64,000 nt of DNA from Pseudobdellovibrionaceae bacterium (GTDB taxonomy: Bacteria > Bdellovibrionota > Bdellovibrionia > Bdellovibrionales > UBA1609): assembly GCA_023954155.1 (NCBI GenBank), contig JAMLIO010000001.1, forward strand, positions 62,001-126,000, given 5' to 3'. Both the position numbers and the translations under genes were made by a program. Positions 27,701-35,773 of the stretch are shown here, in pieces. The stretch's first letter is position 1; every line of letters starts with the position of its first letter. The notes below the pieces were generated by a model. The model was not told the origin of the DNA and searched no databases. It worked only from the letters and a program-made list of their open reading frames with translations.

Positions 27701-28165
27701 TTGACTGTCCGATAAAACATGGATTTCAGACTTAATAAAATCAACCACTTCTTTTCTCTGCGCAGGCGTAAAAGCAAAGGGCTTATACTCTTCTTGGCAT
27801 AAGGTGCTCAAAACTTTTTTAAGTTCATTGGGGTCAATCTCGTATCTTTCCAGTTGGCTTTTATATTTAGGATCATCAAAAAGACCCATAGCCCATTTAA
27901 ATGTCTGATCACCACCTAATAGGTTCGCCAAAGTGTTACTGAGGGCAGAACCTTGATGATCACCGCCGAGCGTGCTGTCCAAACCCGCGGTCACAAAGAC
28001 TGAGATCAAATACCTGCAACTTTGGTGAGCCGCAGGCAGTATGTTCTCTTCATTTATATCTCTTACATCATTAAAATACTTTTCATAAGTAGGACTGTCG
28101 TTAGGGATATACTGATGCACAGATACCAATGCGGAAATAAGAAGTTTGGCGACTGCGTTTAGCAT
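24713..28165 (-). CDS. Unusually long bifunctional penicillin-binding protein (GT51 + transpeptidase)
   Basis: The protein has 1150 residues, against about 750-880 for typical class A enzymes. A novel region of about 170 residues comes first, then a GT51 transglycosylase domain with Glu206 in VTEDDDFF and GGSTITMQLLKN. An insert of about 300 residues with an acidic linker follows. Then comes a transpeptidase domain with Ser757-x-x-Lys in GSTLKPW, the SQN motif in LTQSQNIA, and KTGTS at about 970. The C-terminus is cysteine-rich (CECRR). The N-terminus is only weakly hydrophobic rather than a strong membrane anchor. It is operonic with three other exported proteins. A canonical PBP1A is encoded separately at 55251. 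Confidence 0.88.
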   Translation of the reverse strand: MLNAVAKLLISALVSVHQYIPNDSPTYEKYFNDVRDINEENILPAAHQSCRYLISVFVTAGLDSTLGGDHQGSALSNTLANLLGGDQTFKWAMGLFDDPKYKSQLERYEIDPNELKKVLSTLCQEEYKPFAFTPAQRKEVVDFIKSEIHVLSDSQIQSLGAYKYFGSVDLLDRHGMQIGTIDAIPRVWVPYHQIPKSVILALLVTEDDDFFTHKGVDTKAIARIVKQILSDSQATGGSTITMQLLKNLYFKDGPQSVNYPMLNSGQPSTILRKVREWYWAWPYEDAHTLVDGDLKAKEYILEMYFNLMDFGPRIQGIGQAAYTYFKKDAKDLSVAESAFIATLLKAPSRYSNPTNYVEYTYPRRNDYVLTRMKTLGAITEEEFQQAVKTELPVWNLPTSIAVDNPSIYIRDHAKEWLGSYDFEKHVQAKEIVVESTVDKNLQEIVYSVVKENLDKQDEVRNKLNAIGPARDDRGRTARFREEDFGTTVTTRLNRLDLLLKKSSSSEYMITMYLGKADKSSLFYYHTDDFFNPEKKLEKQINALLKNQGSIPGDILLVRNTNDKLDIVNHVGISEFADQSKLLSNETPESVADSILSLLQELQSLKPSMYRNSLNRLEWAKPRADMLPAIYIQQKGGLLHKDDFQIQLTDSHKKHFDSKVRSKEFEDGQIFWVKDKDGPVVVEEPNQDIEDEDSEVPAPTVVAKDPKSIIYELDTPKLQAAVLIMNSQTGEVLANFGGYDPSTSSFDRSRFARRQAGSTLKPWVYFYALNKGFNPQNVLNNRSVTFQIDKNKYYRPKNYSGGVGADLSIAKALTQSQNIAALSLIQHPIWGPDWKQNLNELRDFLKLVDLYESPIDSPTIILGAQELSVAKLVSSFSFFSNGKHIVKPQYFKYLSDSKGNVIYRGDIETVEVPTFKPNSIFQIQTMLIETANSGTASSLRSFISNLNKKKYQSTCFNDLLGSGKQSCFGGKTGTSNDSRDTWFIGFSKNFVVGVWVGYDYPRPIGGSATGGSMALPIFRGIIEKGETYLPPIEPIVSLNDVPAGIERRTVYGNTACPSGEAKDAYVIFSDRSSSQNSCSTYRPRTLAQCECRRVLYSGNDFDYHLDVTYMGELYQSFMKFETEGTENDRVACEQALLAVKNSEGQLVCVPQ

Positions 28166-28205
28166 AAGTTATTCCTCAAAAGCCTTTCAATCCAATACTC
28201 AGATT

Positions 28206-29339
28206 CTATAAACCCAAATCTTCTTCGTCTTGGGTTTTGCCAGAGTTTTGATCTGGGCTTTGCTCTCCACCTAATCCAATAGCATTAAGTAGACCGCTAA
28301 TAGCACCACTGGCAGCTTCTCCTGCTTTTTCTGTCATCACACGACCTGCGGCCCATGCGGCATCTACTTTATTGGCACCCATCATGATCGAAAATAAACC
28401 GCCAAGATCATTACCTTTTAGAGTTTCTCTTAGGCCTTCACCGATCTTTTTTCCAGCTTCAGCATCTTCGATTGTATTTTGAAATCCTTGGCCAAAATCC
28501 ATCATTTTATTGATTGTGCTTTTGGAATGAAGTTTTGTAAGTGAAATATCATATTCGATGACTCTTTCTGAAACCAGAACCTGCATCTTATTCACTCGGA
28601 TCACATCAAGTTTAAGAGCTTTAACCATCTCTTTATCTTCTTGAGCTAATTTGCTTCCAATCTCAGAGATATTGATATCAATCAATATTTTATCACCTAA
28701 CTTTTGAATCAAAATCTGCTCATTCACATAATTCTTAAGAACGCTTTCTGTGTCCCCTTTTAAGGACTGTGATTTATTTTCTATCAATAAAAGAATTTGT
28801 TTTTTCCACTCTTCCACAAGAAGTTCAAAGTTATCCACAGCACTGCGTGCAAGATCACTGAATCTCTCGCTAAATACGGCGCACATACGCTCAATGTCTT
28901 CTTTGTTGGCTCCTGCCATAGCACTGTTTTCTAAACACTTTGGTTTTAAGGCCAAATTTAGAAAATCAATCACTGTACGTGTCTCACTGACCTGACCAAT
29001 TAGGTCTAAGTTCAGAGCATACTCTTTATCGTTTTCGTTAGTGATTTTTAAAATCAGATCGGTACCGACTACCATAGGAGTCTTTAGATTTTTGATTTCG
29101 GTTTTAGATGTTACTCCATCAAAACGCGCATAGATTTCGCCACGCCCCAGATCGGTACGAGAAAAATCGTATCTAAACCTGCCTTCTTCAAATTCTGGAG
29201 CTAAAGCTCTGATTAAATTTTGAGTGAACACTTCCACCTTTTCATTGATCTGTGGATGGGCTCTAAATATAACCTCACTGGCGTGAGAATAAACGGCTGT
29301 AAATGCGAAAACGCATAAAAAGACAATATGACGTACCAT
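28206..29339 (-). CDS. Exported protein of unknown function, first gene of the PBP operon
   Basis: The protein has 377 residues with a signal peptide (MVRHIVFLCVFAFTAVYSHA). The N-terminal half looks beta-rich, the middle helical (residues 150-230, with two cysteines), and the C-terminal 90 residues are Gly/Ala-rich and end in an acidic tail (SPDQNSGKTQDEEDLGL). I recognise no family. It lies 40 nt upstream of the large penicillin-binding protein gene on the same strand and very probably leads that four-gene operon. A role linked to cell-wall synthesis is suggested only by position. Confidence 0.6.
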   Translation of the reverse strand: MVRHIVFLCVFAFTAVYSHASEVIFRAHPQINEKVEVFTQNLIRALAPEFEEGRFRYDFSRTDLGRGEIYARFDGVTSKTEIKNLKTPMVVGTDLILKITNENDKEYALNLDLIGQVSETRTVIDFLNLALKPKCLENSAMAGANKEDIERMCAVFSERFSDLARSAVDNFELLVEEWKKQILLLIENKSQSLKGDTESVLKNYVNEQILIQKLGDKILIDINISEIGSKLAQEDKEMVKALKLDVIRVNKMQVLVSERVIEYDISLTKLHSKSTINKMMDFGQGFQNTIEDAEAGKKIGEGLRETLKGNDLGGLFSIMMGANKVDAAWAAGRVMTEKAGEAASGAISGLLNAIGLGGEQSPDQNSGKTQDEEDLGL

Positions 29340-29434
29340 TACCTGACTCTCCTTATTCGGGCTAAGTCAGCATAAAATATGCCATTTTTAAATCCTATGG
29401 GGTGAACTAGAAGGGCTTATAGTGACAAAAACTG

Positions 29435-30526
29435 TTACTTTTTGAAGTGGTGGTATGTCTTTTTTATAAGCCACATCAGTACTTCTGTCACAGGCACCAC
29501 AGTGTAACAGGCAATGGCCCCTAGCCATGTATAACTTTTGTCTTTGAATACTGGGTTTAAGGCCACTATTTCTATATAGATAATTTGCACAATATAAAAG
29601 AGTGCAAAGTTCTGTGAAAGTTGCATTTTGGATATGTGTTTAACAAGTGGAATTTGATATAAAATTTTATTTACTCTATCTAGTAAAGATAGTCGTATCA
29701 AAAAATAAATCCATACAAAAGTAGACCAGAAAGATATGGGCCCCGTACGGTTCACAAAACAATAAAAGTTAGCTCCTATATCAGGAAACCTGAAATGCAC
29801 GACGGCGTTCGGTAAAGAGGCCACAAGTGCAGGCACAAAAAGCCAATCGGACTTCTGCCAACGATTCAATTTGGCTTCATTCTTTTTGCACCAAAAGCCC
29901 AAAGCATAAGACATAACGGGCAACCCTAGCCACGGTAAAATAGGCCAGGACCCCATCTTAGTTTGCCCACATATACCTAGTATAATTTCATGTAAAATAG
30001 GATAGCCCTGAAGAACAGATTCCCAGTCCCAAAAAGGAATCCACAGACAGACAAACCCGATTAGGCCCGCAATATATAAAACCTTCTCAGAAAATCTACG
30101 GAGCAGTAAAAGCACAATAAGAGTTAAAAATACAAAATGGTAAATATCCCATTCTGCCCTTAACCCCATACCCCAAAAGAGAGGGAACACAACTAACCCA
30201 CCAAAGAAAAAAAGAAAAAACAAGGCATAGGTTTTTCTGGTGGCTCTTTTTAAACTGTCACTGAAACCCATCACAAATGCAGCCAAGGCCACAATGGTGA
30301 ACCCCGAATACGACATATAACGACTATAGGAGGTCAACCAGTACAACACCAATGAGTCCGCTTTGGTGTAATAAATTTCATCTTGATAAAAGGCCGCTTC
30401 CAAAAAATGGAATGTACCAATGGCAATCATTGCCAAAAGTCGAACGACGTCTATACCAATATATCGACTCTTATTAGATGGATTTGGGTTTGTTAAAGAC
30501 AAGATGGGACTCCCTATGTTTGCCAT
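29435..30526 (-). CDS. Multi-pass membrane acyltransferase-like protein
   Basis: The protein has 363 residues with about ten hydrophobic segments. The N-terminus reads RYIGIDVVRLLAMIAIGTFHF, which resembles the start of acyltransferase-3 / DUF1624 membrane proteins: an Asp-x-x-Arg followed by a His in the first membrane helix. Such proteins transfer acyl groups to sugars or glycans across the membrane. The gene overlaps the preceding membrane-protein gene by 53 nt, so the two are probably translated together. Alternative: an OpgC-like protein. The substrate is not evident. Confidence 0.6.
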   Translation of the reverse strand: MANIGSPILSLTNPNPSNKSRYIGIDVVRLLAMIAIGTFHFLEAAFYQDEIYYTKADSLVLYWLTSYSRYMSYSGFTIVALAAFVMGFSDSLKRATRKTYALFFLFFFGGLVVFPLFWGMGLRAEWDIYHFVFLTLIVLLLLRRFSEKVLYIAGLIGFVCLWIPFWDWESVLQGYPILHEIILGICGQTKMGSWPILPWLGLPVMSYALGFWCKKNEAKLNRWQKSDWLFVPALVASLPNAVVHFRFPDIGANFYCFVNRTGPISFWSTFVWIYFLIRLSLLDRVNKILYQIPLVKHISKMQLSQNFALFYIVQIIYIEIVALNPVFKDKSYTWLGAIACYTVVPVTEVLMWLIKKTYHHFKK

Positions 30527-31493
30527 TCCAAATTAGAGCATCAATATAATAATGCAACAGCAATGGCGTAAGAATCGATGCAATAGCAAAACTACTTAAA
30601 ACCCAAGCCCACCCTGTAACAAAAGGATGCCGACTTACAAAGTTCTCTTCGATGACATCAGATACACTTCCCACTACAACAGCCAAAACCACTGTGATCA
30701 AAAGTGCTTTTAAAAAACTTTTATACATTTCAGGTTTAGTTCGATTTAATGATATCGTCATCAACCCCATATAACCAATACCGTGCCCAACAATAATAGG
30801 AGCCGCGACCTCAAACAGATTTCTACCTAATAAAAATCCCACCCCATAACCTGCAATAGGAACCAGAGCAGAAAGACTTACAGCCGCTTCTCTGGGATTT
30901 TTAATTAAAGTGATCAATTGGAATAACAACCACGATCCTAAAACAGCAAAATAAACCCACAGCCCCCACGATAGAGCAGTTGCGTTTTCCATAATAGGAA
31001 GTTGAGTCTGTATGTAGATGTTCTTGGGAACATCTTTACGGAAATGAAATAAAATCACAGGAATAACGGTTAGAATATAAAGATACCTAGTCTGCCATCT
31101 AGACTTTGAAGCCACGTTTTTTTGATACCACCTCGTAACCCCATAATACTGTCTGATGTTATGATATATAGTTGCGTAAAGGATAAAATCCCAAAGATAG
31201 TATGCCCCCGCCAAAAGCCAAAGCATCATTGTAGCAAAAATCACTAAAGGCGCATAAGTATAGATGTTTTTATTTGAATCTATTTCTTCTCGGTTAAAAT
31301 ACGTTCTTAGAACTGTGGTATAAACATGTCCCGAATCAATCCAAGTGAAAACCACAATTCCTGCAAAAGCCCAATTGTCCCAGTTGATATCCGTAAATAG
31401 AATAAGAGCCATGGTTCCCAAAACAGGAAAAATCAAAAACAACATGTCTAGTATCCACGAACCAAAAATCCACATATTCATGCCCTCACCCAA
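30474..31493 (-). CDS. Multi-pass membrane protein of unknown function
   Basis: The protein has 339 residues with eight or more hydrophobic segments. Conserved-looking polar positions lie near the membrane faces: WIDSGHVYTTVLRTYFNREE, YATIYHNIRQYYGVTRWYQ and VGHGIGYMGL. Several histidines in these places could bind a metal or haem, but no standard His-box pattern is complete. I recognise no family. It lies 20 nt after the acyl-CoA dehydrogenase gene and overlaps the acyltransferase-like gene, which hints at a lipid-related pathway. Confidence 0.6.
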   Translation of the reverse strand: MGEGMNMWIFGSWILDMLFLIFPVLGTMALILFTDINWDNWAFAGIVVFTWIDSGHVYTTVLRTYFNREEIDSNKNIYTYAPLVIFATMMLWLLAGAYYLWDFILYATIYHNIRQYYGVTRWYQKNVASKSRWQTRYLYILTVIPVILFHFRKDVPKNIYIQTQLPIMENATALSWGLWVYFAVLGSWLLFQLITLIKNPREAAVSLSALVPIAGYGVGFLLGRNLFEVAAPIIVGHGIGYMGLMTISLNRTKPEMYKSFLKALLITVVLAVVVGSVSDVIEENFVSRHPFVTGWAWVLSSFAIASILTPLLLHYYIDALIWNGKHRESHLVFNKPKSI

Positions 31494-31513
31494 AGACCTT
31501 ATATTCTTTGCCC

Positions 31514-33202
31514 TTACATTATAGATGTTAAAACGACCTCTTCATCTTGTTGTTGTGACATTATAGACGTCCCCAAAGGGTCACTCAAATAAGTCCGTCC
31601 CAAAGATATCCTTAAGGCCGATAACAATGTTGTTTTTAATTCTGGTAAAGCCGAAGCCTCATACATCAAAGCTTGCCCTGCAATGCGGCCCAATTTTTCT
31701 AAAGCCCATCTTGAAGCTCTTTGTTGCTCCTCTATAGCAGACTGAGAGGTTTTTTGTATTTCTACAAGAATTTCTTTCAGTCTTTGTTCTAAAATATTTT
31801 TGATCGCTTTATCTGTGGGGCTTTTAATCGCTTCTGTAATTCTTGTTACGAAACTTTCAATTCCCTCTTTCCCAAGTACCCTTAATAAATCCAAACTTTG
31901 AATTTGCGTGGTCCCTTCCCAAATAGGCAGCACTTGAGCATCTCGATAAAGACGTGGCAGAATATGTTCTTCGATATAAGCATTACCGCCTACCAGTTCC
32001 ATAGCCTCTGCCGCAGCAAATACACTGAACTTTCCAGATGTGGCTTTACAAAGAGGTGTTAGAGTTCTTAATGTTTTTCCCGCAACTTGTGAACCCTGAT
32101 CAAACATGTCCATTTGTTTGATACACTCAAAAATTAGGAAATGAAGACCCAAAAACTCACTCTGCAATTCTGCCAGTGATCTTTTGTATAGAGGCAACCG
32201 ATCAAGAGTTTGGCCAAAAGCTTTACGTTCCTGTGCAAATAAATAGGCCTCCAGAATGGAACGTCTTGCAATAGCAAGTGCAGCCACAGAGTTATAGACG
32301 CGTGACATATTCACCATATCCGTCATCATTTTAAACCCCTGCCCTACACCGCCGATCAAAGTGCCTACAGAATCTTTAAGCTCAATTTCTGCTGAAGCCA
32401 TACTTCTAACACCTAGTTTGTCTTTAAGGCGCAGTATCTCCCAACTTTTACTATTGTCTTTAGGATTTTGACGTGTCAGTAAAAATAAACCTAATCCTTT
32501 TGTTCCAGATTCTATTTGTCCAGTTTGTGGATCTTTGATTCGTGCTAAAGCTAAGATGGCATCTGCATCAGCATTTGAACAAAACCATTTTAAACCTGAA
32601 AGCTTCCACTTTCCATCTTCGTAACGAGCTTGCACCTCATTAGCCCCAACATCAGAGCCTCCTTGGCGTTCCGTTAAAAACATGGCCCCTTCCCATAACT
32701 CGCTCACATCTTGGCTCTTAAAACGCTTTAAAACTTCTGCCGCTTCTGGAATATCTTGAGCGTGCATTTCAAGCACACGCCCTAAGGCATCAGTCATACA
32801 GATGGGGCAATATAAACCTGTCTCTGTTTGCGCAAAATAGTAGCCTGTTGAGAATCCTACAAAATGTCTGATCGCTTTGTCTGTGGTAAATAAGGGGCCT
32901 GTGTATTTTTGAGCAATGATGCCCACTCCATAACTTAACTCTTTAAGCTTATGGTAGCTGGGATGATATGAAATACTATCTATTCTTTCACCACTACGAT
33001 CAAAGGGGATATGCTTGGGTCCATTTACATCTGCCGTCTGTGATAATTCAGTAGCTATAGCGCCATTTACACCCATCTTCTGATACTGCTCTTTGTATGT
33101 CTGGAATTTTTCCGAGCCTAAATGATATATCCATAGTGTCTGACCAAAACGATCTAATTCAAATAGATTTTTTATATTTATTTTTGGAAGCTCATTAGAC
33201 AT
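31514..33202 (-). CDS. AidB-like acyl-CoA dehydrogenase
   Basis: The protein has 562 residues, longer than ordinary acyl-CoA dehydrogenases and close to the AidB/ACAD11 group. Visible motifs are MFLTERQGGSDVGANE (FAD-binding loop), WKLSGLKWFCSNADADA, RVYNSVAALAIARR and YRDAQVLPIWEGTTQIQ, which holds the WEGT flavin-contact motif. The expected chemistry is FAD-dependent oxidation of an acyl-CoA or related thioester. The AidB group is linked to alkylation damage in E. coli, but the physiological substrate is unclear. It may form an operon with the two membrane-protein genes downstream. Confidence 0.85.
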   Translation of the reverse strand: MSNELPKINIKNLFELDRFGQTLWIYHLGSEKFQTYKEQYQKMGVNGAIATELSQTADVNGPKHIPFDRSGERIDSISYHPSYHKLKELSYGVGIIAQKYTGPLFTTDKAIRHFVGFSTGYYFAQTETGLYCPICMTDALGRVLEMHAQDIPEAAEVLKRFKSQDVSELWEGAMFLTERQGGSDVGANEVQARYEDGKWKLSGLKWFCSNADADAILALARIKDPQTGQIESGTKGLGLFLLTRQNPKDNSKSWEILRLKDKLGVRSMASAEIELKDSVGTLIGGVGQGFKMMTDMVNMSRVYNSVAALAIARRSILEAYLFAQERKAFGQTLDRLPLYKRSLAELQSEFLGLHFLIFECIKQMDMFDQGSQVAGKTLRTLTPLCKATSGKFSVFAAAEAMELVGGNAYIEEHILPRLYRDAQVLPIWEGTTQIQSLDLLRVLGKEGIESFVTRITEAIKSPTDKAIKNILEQRLKEILVEIQKTSQSAIEEQQRASRWALEKLGRIAGQALMYEASALPELKTTLLSALRISLGRTYLSDPLGTSIMSQQQDEEVVLTSIM

Positions 33203-33272
33203 GAAACACCTCTTAAGACATATAAGTTTATATCTAGGGATTCTTCATATTCTAAATTACACTTGTTATTAT

Positions 33273-34631
33273 TCAACCTTTATCAAAGTCTAGAACTTCA
33301 AATTCCTCACCATTGTATCTGACGATCTTGGCTTCTTTATCCAATACCGTAGCGATATTGATGGGACTGCGCCAAATCTCATACACCTTACTCATGGTTT
33401 CTCGCATATAGTCAGGTTGAAGTTCCACACCTTCAAAAAGATGAGACAACAACAATTCGCCCTTTTGACCAAAATTTTTATCCACAACACTTATAATGGG
33501 TTGTCCAAAATTTGCGATTTGAAACAGAAGCTTGGATTTAATCGCCTTAAAATCCCGTGTATCCACTTCAAATTGGTTGCTCTTTTTATTGAACTTATAG
33601 ACAAACATTTTATGCTCTACACAAAACTCTTCTGTTAAAAACTCGTCTATAAATCCAACATCGTTATAATCTCTTCGTACTTGGAAAATTTTATCTCGAC
33701 CTTGGCCTAGGTTCAAATCCCAATTGGCCTTTTCCTGTAAGTTTTCACACTGCGACCATTCACGCCCAAATCTTCCTTTATTCCAGCGGTTTTCAATATC
33801 TCTAAATAATTCGATCCCAATCTTATACGGGTTAAACCCGTGAGGGTTCATCGCCATGGTCCCACTGTGAACATCGGCAAACTGTACGATTTCACTGTCA
33901 TTACAAATGTCTTGAGTCATCATCTTGGAGTGCCAATAAGAAGCCCAGCCCTCATTCATGATCTTGGTCATCCCTTGTGGGGCAAAGTAATAAGATTCTG
34001 TGCGAATGATATGCAGGATATCTTTTTTCCAATCTTCTATTGGAGCGTGATCAATTAAAAATCTTAAAATGTCTTTTTCTGCCGAAGGCTCATCTCCTTC
34101 ATTCTTATAGCTTTTAAGATTGAAATGATCCAAAGCATGTCGATCAATAAGGTTTTCTATACTTAAACATGTATCAATAAAGTTTTCGACTTCCTCGATT
34201 CCATATCTGTCTATAAATCGACGTACACGCACAGCATGGTTAGCCATTGTGTCCATCATCTTTCTGTCTGTGTTTGCAAACCATTTATTATTTTTAAAAA
34301 AATCACAGTGACCATAAACGTGAGCCATCACTAATTTCTGATCCACTAGAGAGTTCCCCTCTAGCAGATAAGCATAACAAGGGTCATTGTTGATCACTAA
34401 TTCATAAATCTTGGAAAGTCCGTATTCATAGCCCTTTGAGAGGCTCTCATATTCCATCCCAAATCTCCAATGAGGATATCTGATAGGGAATCCACCATAA
34501 GCCGCAATTTGATTCATCTGTTTGTATGTGACCATTTCAAAAACAGTTTCAAAAAAATCTAAGCCATAATCCGCTGCTATTTTTTCAATGTTTTTTTGAA
34601 TATCAAATAACTCTTTTGAGATATTAGCCAC
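33273..34631 (-). CDS. spoVR: SpoVR family protein
   Basis: The protein has 452 residues, a soluble protein of the SpoVR/YcgB family. Characteristic stretches are YGGFPIRYPHWRFGMEYE, VYGHCDFFKNN, HIIRTESYYFAPQG, NEGWASYWHS and FADVHSGTM. The name comes from a Bacillus cortex mutant; its biochemical role is unknown. In many proteobacteria it is encoded next to prkA and yeaH, exactly as here. Its start follows the yeaH stop without a gap, so it is the third gene of that operon. The conserved His residues (HWRFG, HCDFF, EGWASYWH) would suit a metal site, which is an inference. Confidence 0.9.
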   Translation of the reverse strand: MANISKELFDIQKNIEKIAADYGLDFFETVFEMVTYKQMNQIAAYGGFPIRYPHWRFGMEYESLSKGYEYGLSKIYELVINNDPCYAYLLEGNSLVDQKLVMAHVYGHCDFFKNNKWFANTDRKMMDTMANHAVRVRRFIDRYGIEEVENFIDTCLSIENLIDRHALDHFNLKSYKNEGDEPSAEKDILRFLIDHAPIEDWKKDILHIIRTESYYFAPQGMTKIMNEGWASYWHSKMMTQDICNDSEIVQFADVHSGTMAMNPHGFNPYKIGIELFRDIENRWNKGRFGREWSQCENLQEKANWDLNLGQGRDKIFQVRRDYNDVGFIDEFLTEEFCVEHKMFVYKFNKKSNQFEVDTRDFKAIKSKLLFQIANFGQPIISVVDKNFGQKGELLLSHLFEGVELQPDYMRETMSKVYEIWRSPINIATVLDKEAKIVRYNGEEFEVLDFDKG

Positions 34632-35738
34632 TTAATGTCCTTTTCCTAAAAACTCTTTGATGGATTTAATAATTTTACTTCTGTCTTTAATATGGCTTCG
34701 AATCACATTATCTATGTTTTCAAAGTTTTGATTCAAGTCTTTGATAAATTGTCCACTGCCATATTTAGATTCAACCTGCCCATAACCAAACATGTTCACT
34801 ACGGGTAAAAATTTATTTCTTATAAGATCAATACAAAGTTTGGTGTCCTCTCCACTCCAGTTGTCACCATCACTAAAATGAAAGGTGTAGATGTTCCAAT
34901 CACTCACAGGGTAATCCTGCTCGATGATCTCTAGACATTTTTTGTAGGCAGAACTGATCAGAGTCCCACCCGACTCACTGGTTCTGAAAAAAGTCTCTTC
35001 ATCCACTTCTTTAGCGGCGGCATCGTGAATGATAAAACGCGTTTCAAGTCCTTTATAATTTTTCTTTAACCAAGTGTTGATCCAAAAGCTTTCTAGTCTC
35101 ACTATACGCTTTTGTTCTTCACCCATTGATCCCGAAACATCCATCATATAAATCACCACGGCATTCGACTGTGGAGACACGGTAGGTTTAGCAGATTTAA
35201 ACCTCATGTCCTCTTTGATCGGAACAATGACCGCTTTTTTGGGATCATAATCCCCAGAGGCGATATATCTTTTTAAAGATTCTTTATACGTTCTTTTAAA
35301 ATGTCTCAGCCCTTGCGGACCCACATTGGATACGCTGGAGTACTTTTGACTTTGGGTTTGAACAATTTTTTTACCTTTAGGCTGAATGGCAGGAAGCTCT
35401 AATTCTTCCCCTAGGATTTCTGCAAGCTCTTCAAAGCTCATTTCCACTTCGAGGTGATGTTCCCCTTCGTTATTTCCTGCTTCACCCTCTGAGCCCGAAC
35501 CTTGTTGATCAGAAGGATCAAGACTCTCTCCTGCCTGACCCTGTCCTTGGCCCACCCCACCACTTTGTTTGGGGCCATAAATAAATTTAGGAACCTTAAT
35601 TTTTGGGATAGGAATTTTAACGAACTCATCCTCTTGACGCCCAATCATCTCTTCGTGGGTGATGTACTTCTTAAAGTCCTCCTTAATCTTCCCACGAATG
35701 ATTTTTTTAAATCTTGAATGGTCGCCATCAATGCTCAA
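34632..35738 (-). CDS. yeaH: DUF444 family VWA-like protein (YeaH/YhbH)
   Basis: The protein has 368 residues. The central domain has a von Willebrand factor A metal-site motif, Asp-x-Ser-Gly-Ser in YMMDVSGSMGEEQ, followed by the family pattern WLKKNYKGLETRFIIHDA, FFRTSESGGTLISSAY and FSDGDNW. The N-terminal part has a Gly/Gln/Glu-rich low-complexity linker (about residues 60-95). YeaH-type proteins are cotranscribed with the PrkA kinase and take part in stationary-phase or nitrogen-stress responses in E. coli. Here it lies between prkA (36 nt gap) and spoVR (no gap). Confidence 0.92.
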   Translation of the reverse strand: MSIDGDHSRFKKIIRGKIKEDFKKYITHEEMIGRQEDEFVKIPIPKIKVPKFIYGPKQSGGVGQGQGQAGESLDPSDQQGSGSEGEAGNNEGEHHLEVEMSFEELAEILGEELELPAIQPKGKKIVQTQSQKYSSVSNVGPQGLRHFKRTYKESLKRYIASGDYDPKKAVIVPIKEDMRFKSAKPTVSPQSNAVVIYMMDVSGSMGEEQKRIVRLESFWINTWLKKNYKGLETRFIIHDAAAKEVDEETFFRTSESGGTLISSAYKKCLEIIEQDYPVSDWNIYTFHFSDGDNWSGEDTKLCIDLIRNKFLPVVNMFGYGQVESKYGSGQFIKDLNQNFENIDNVIRSHIKDRSKIIKSIKEFLGKGH

Positions 35739-35773
35739 GGTCCTCCCTCCTCATAGAAACTTTTTGGCAGTGT

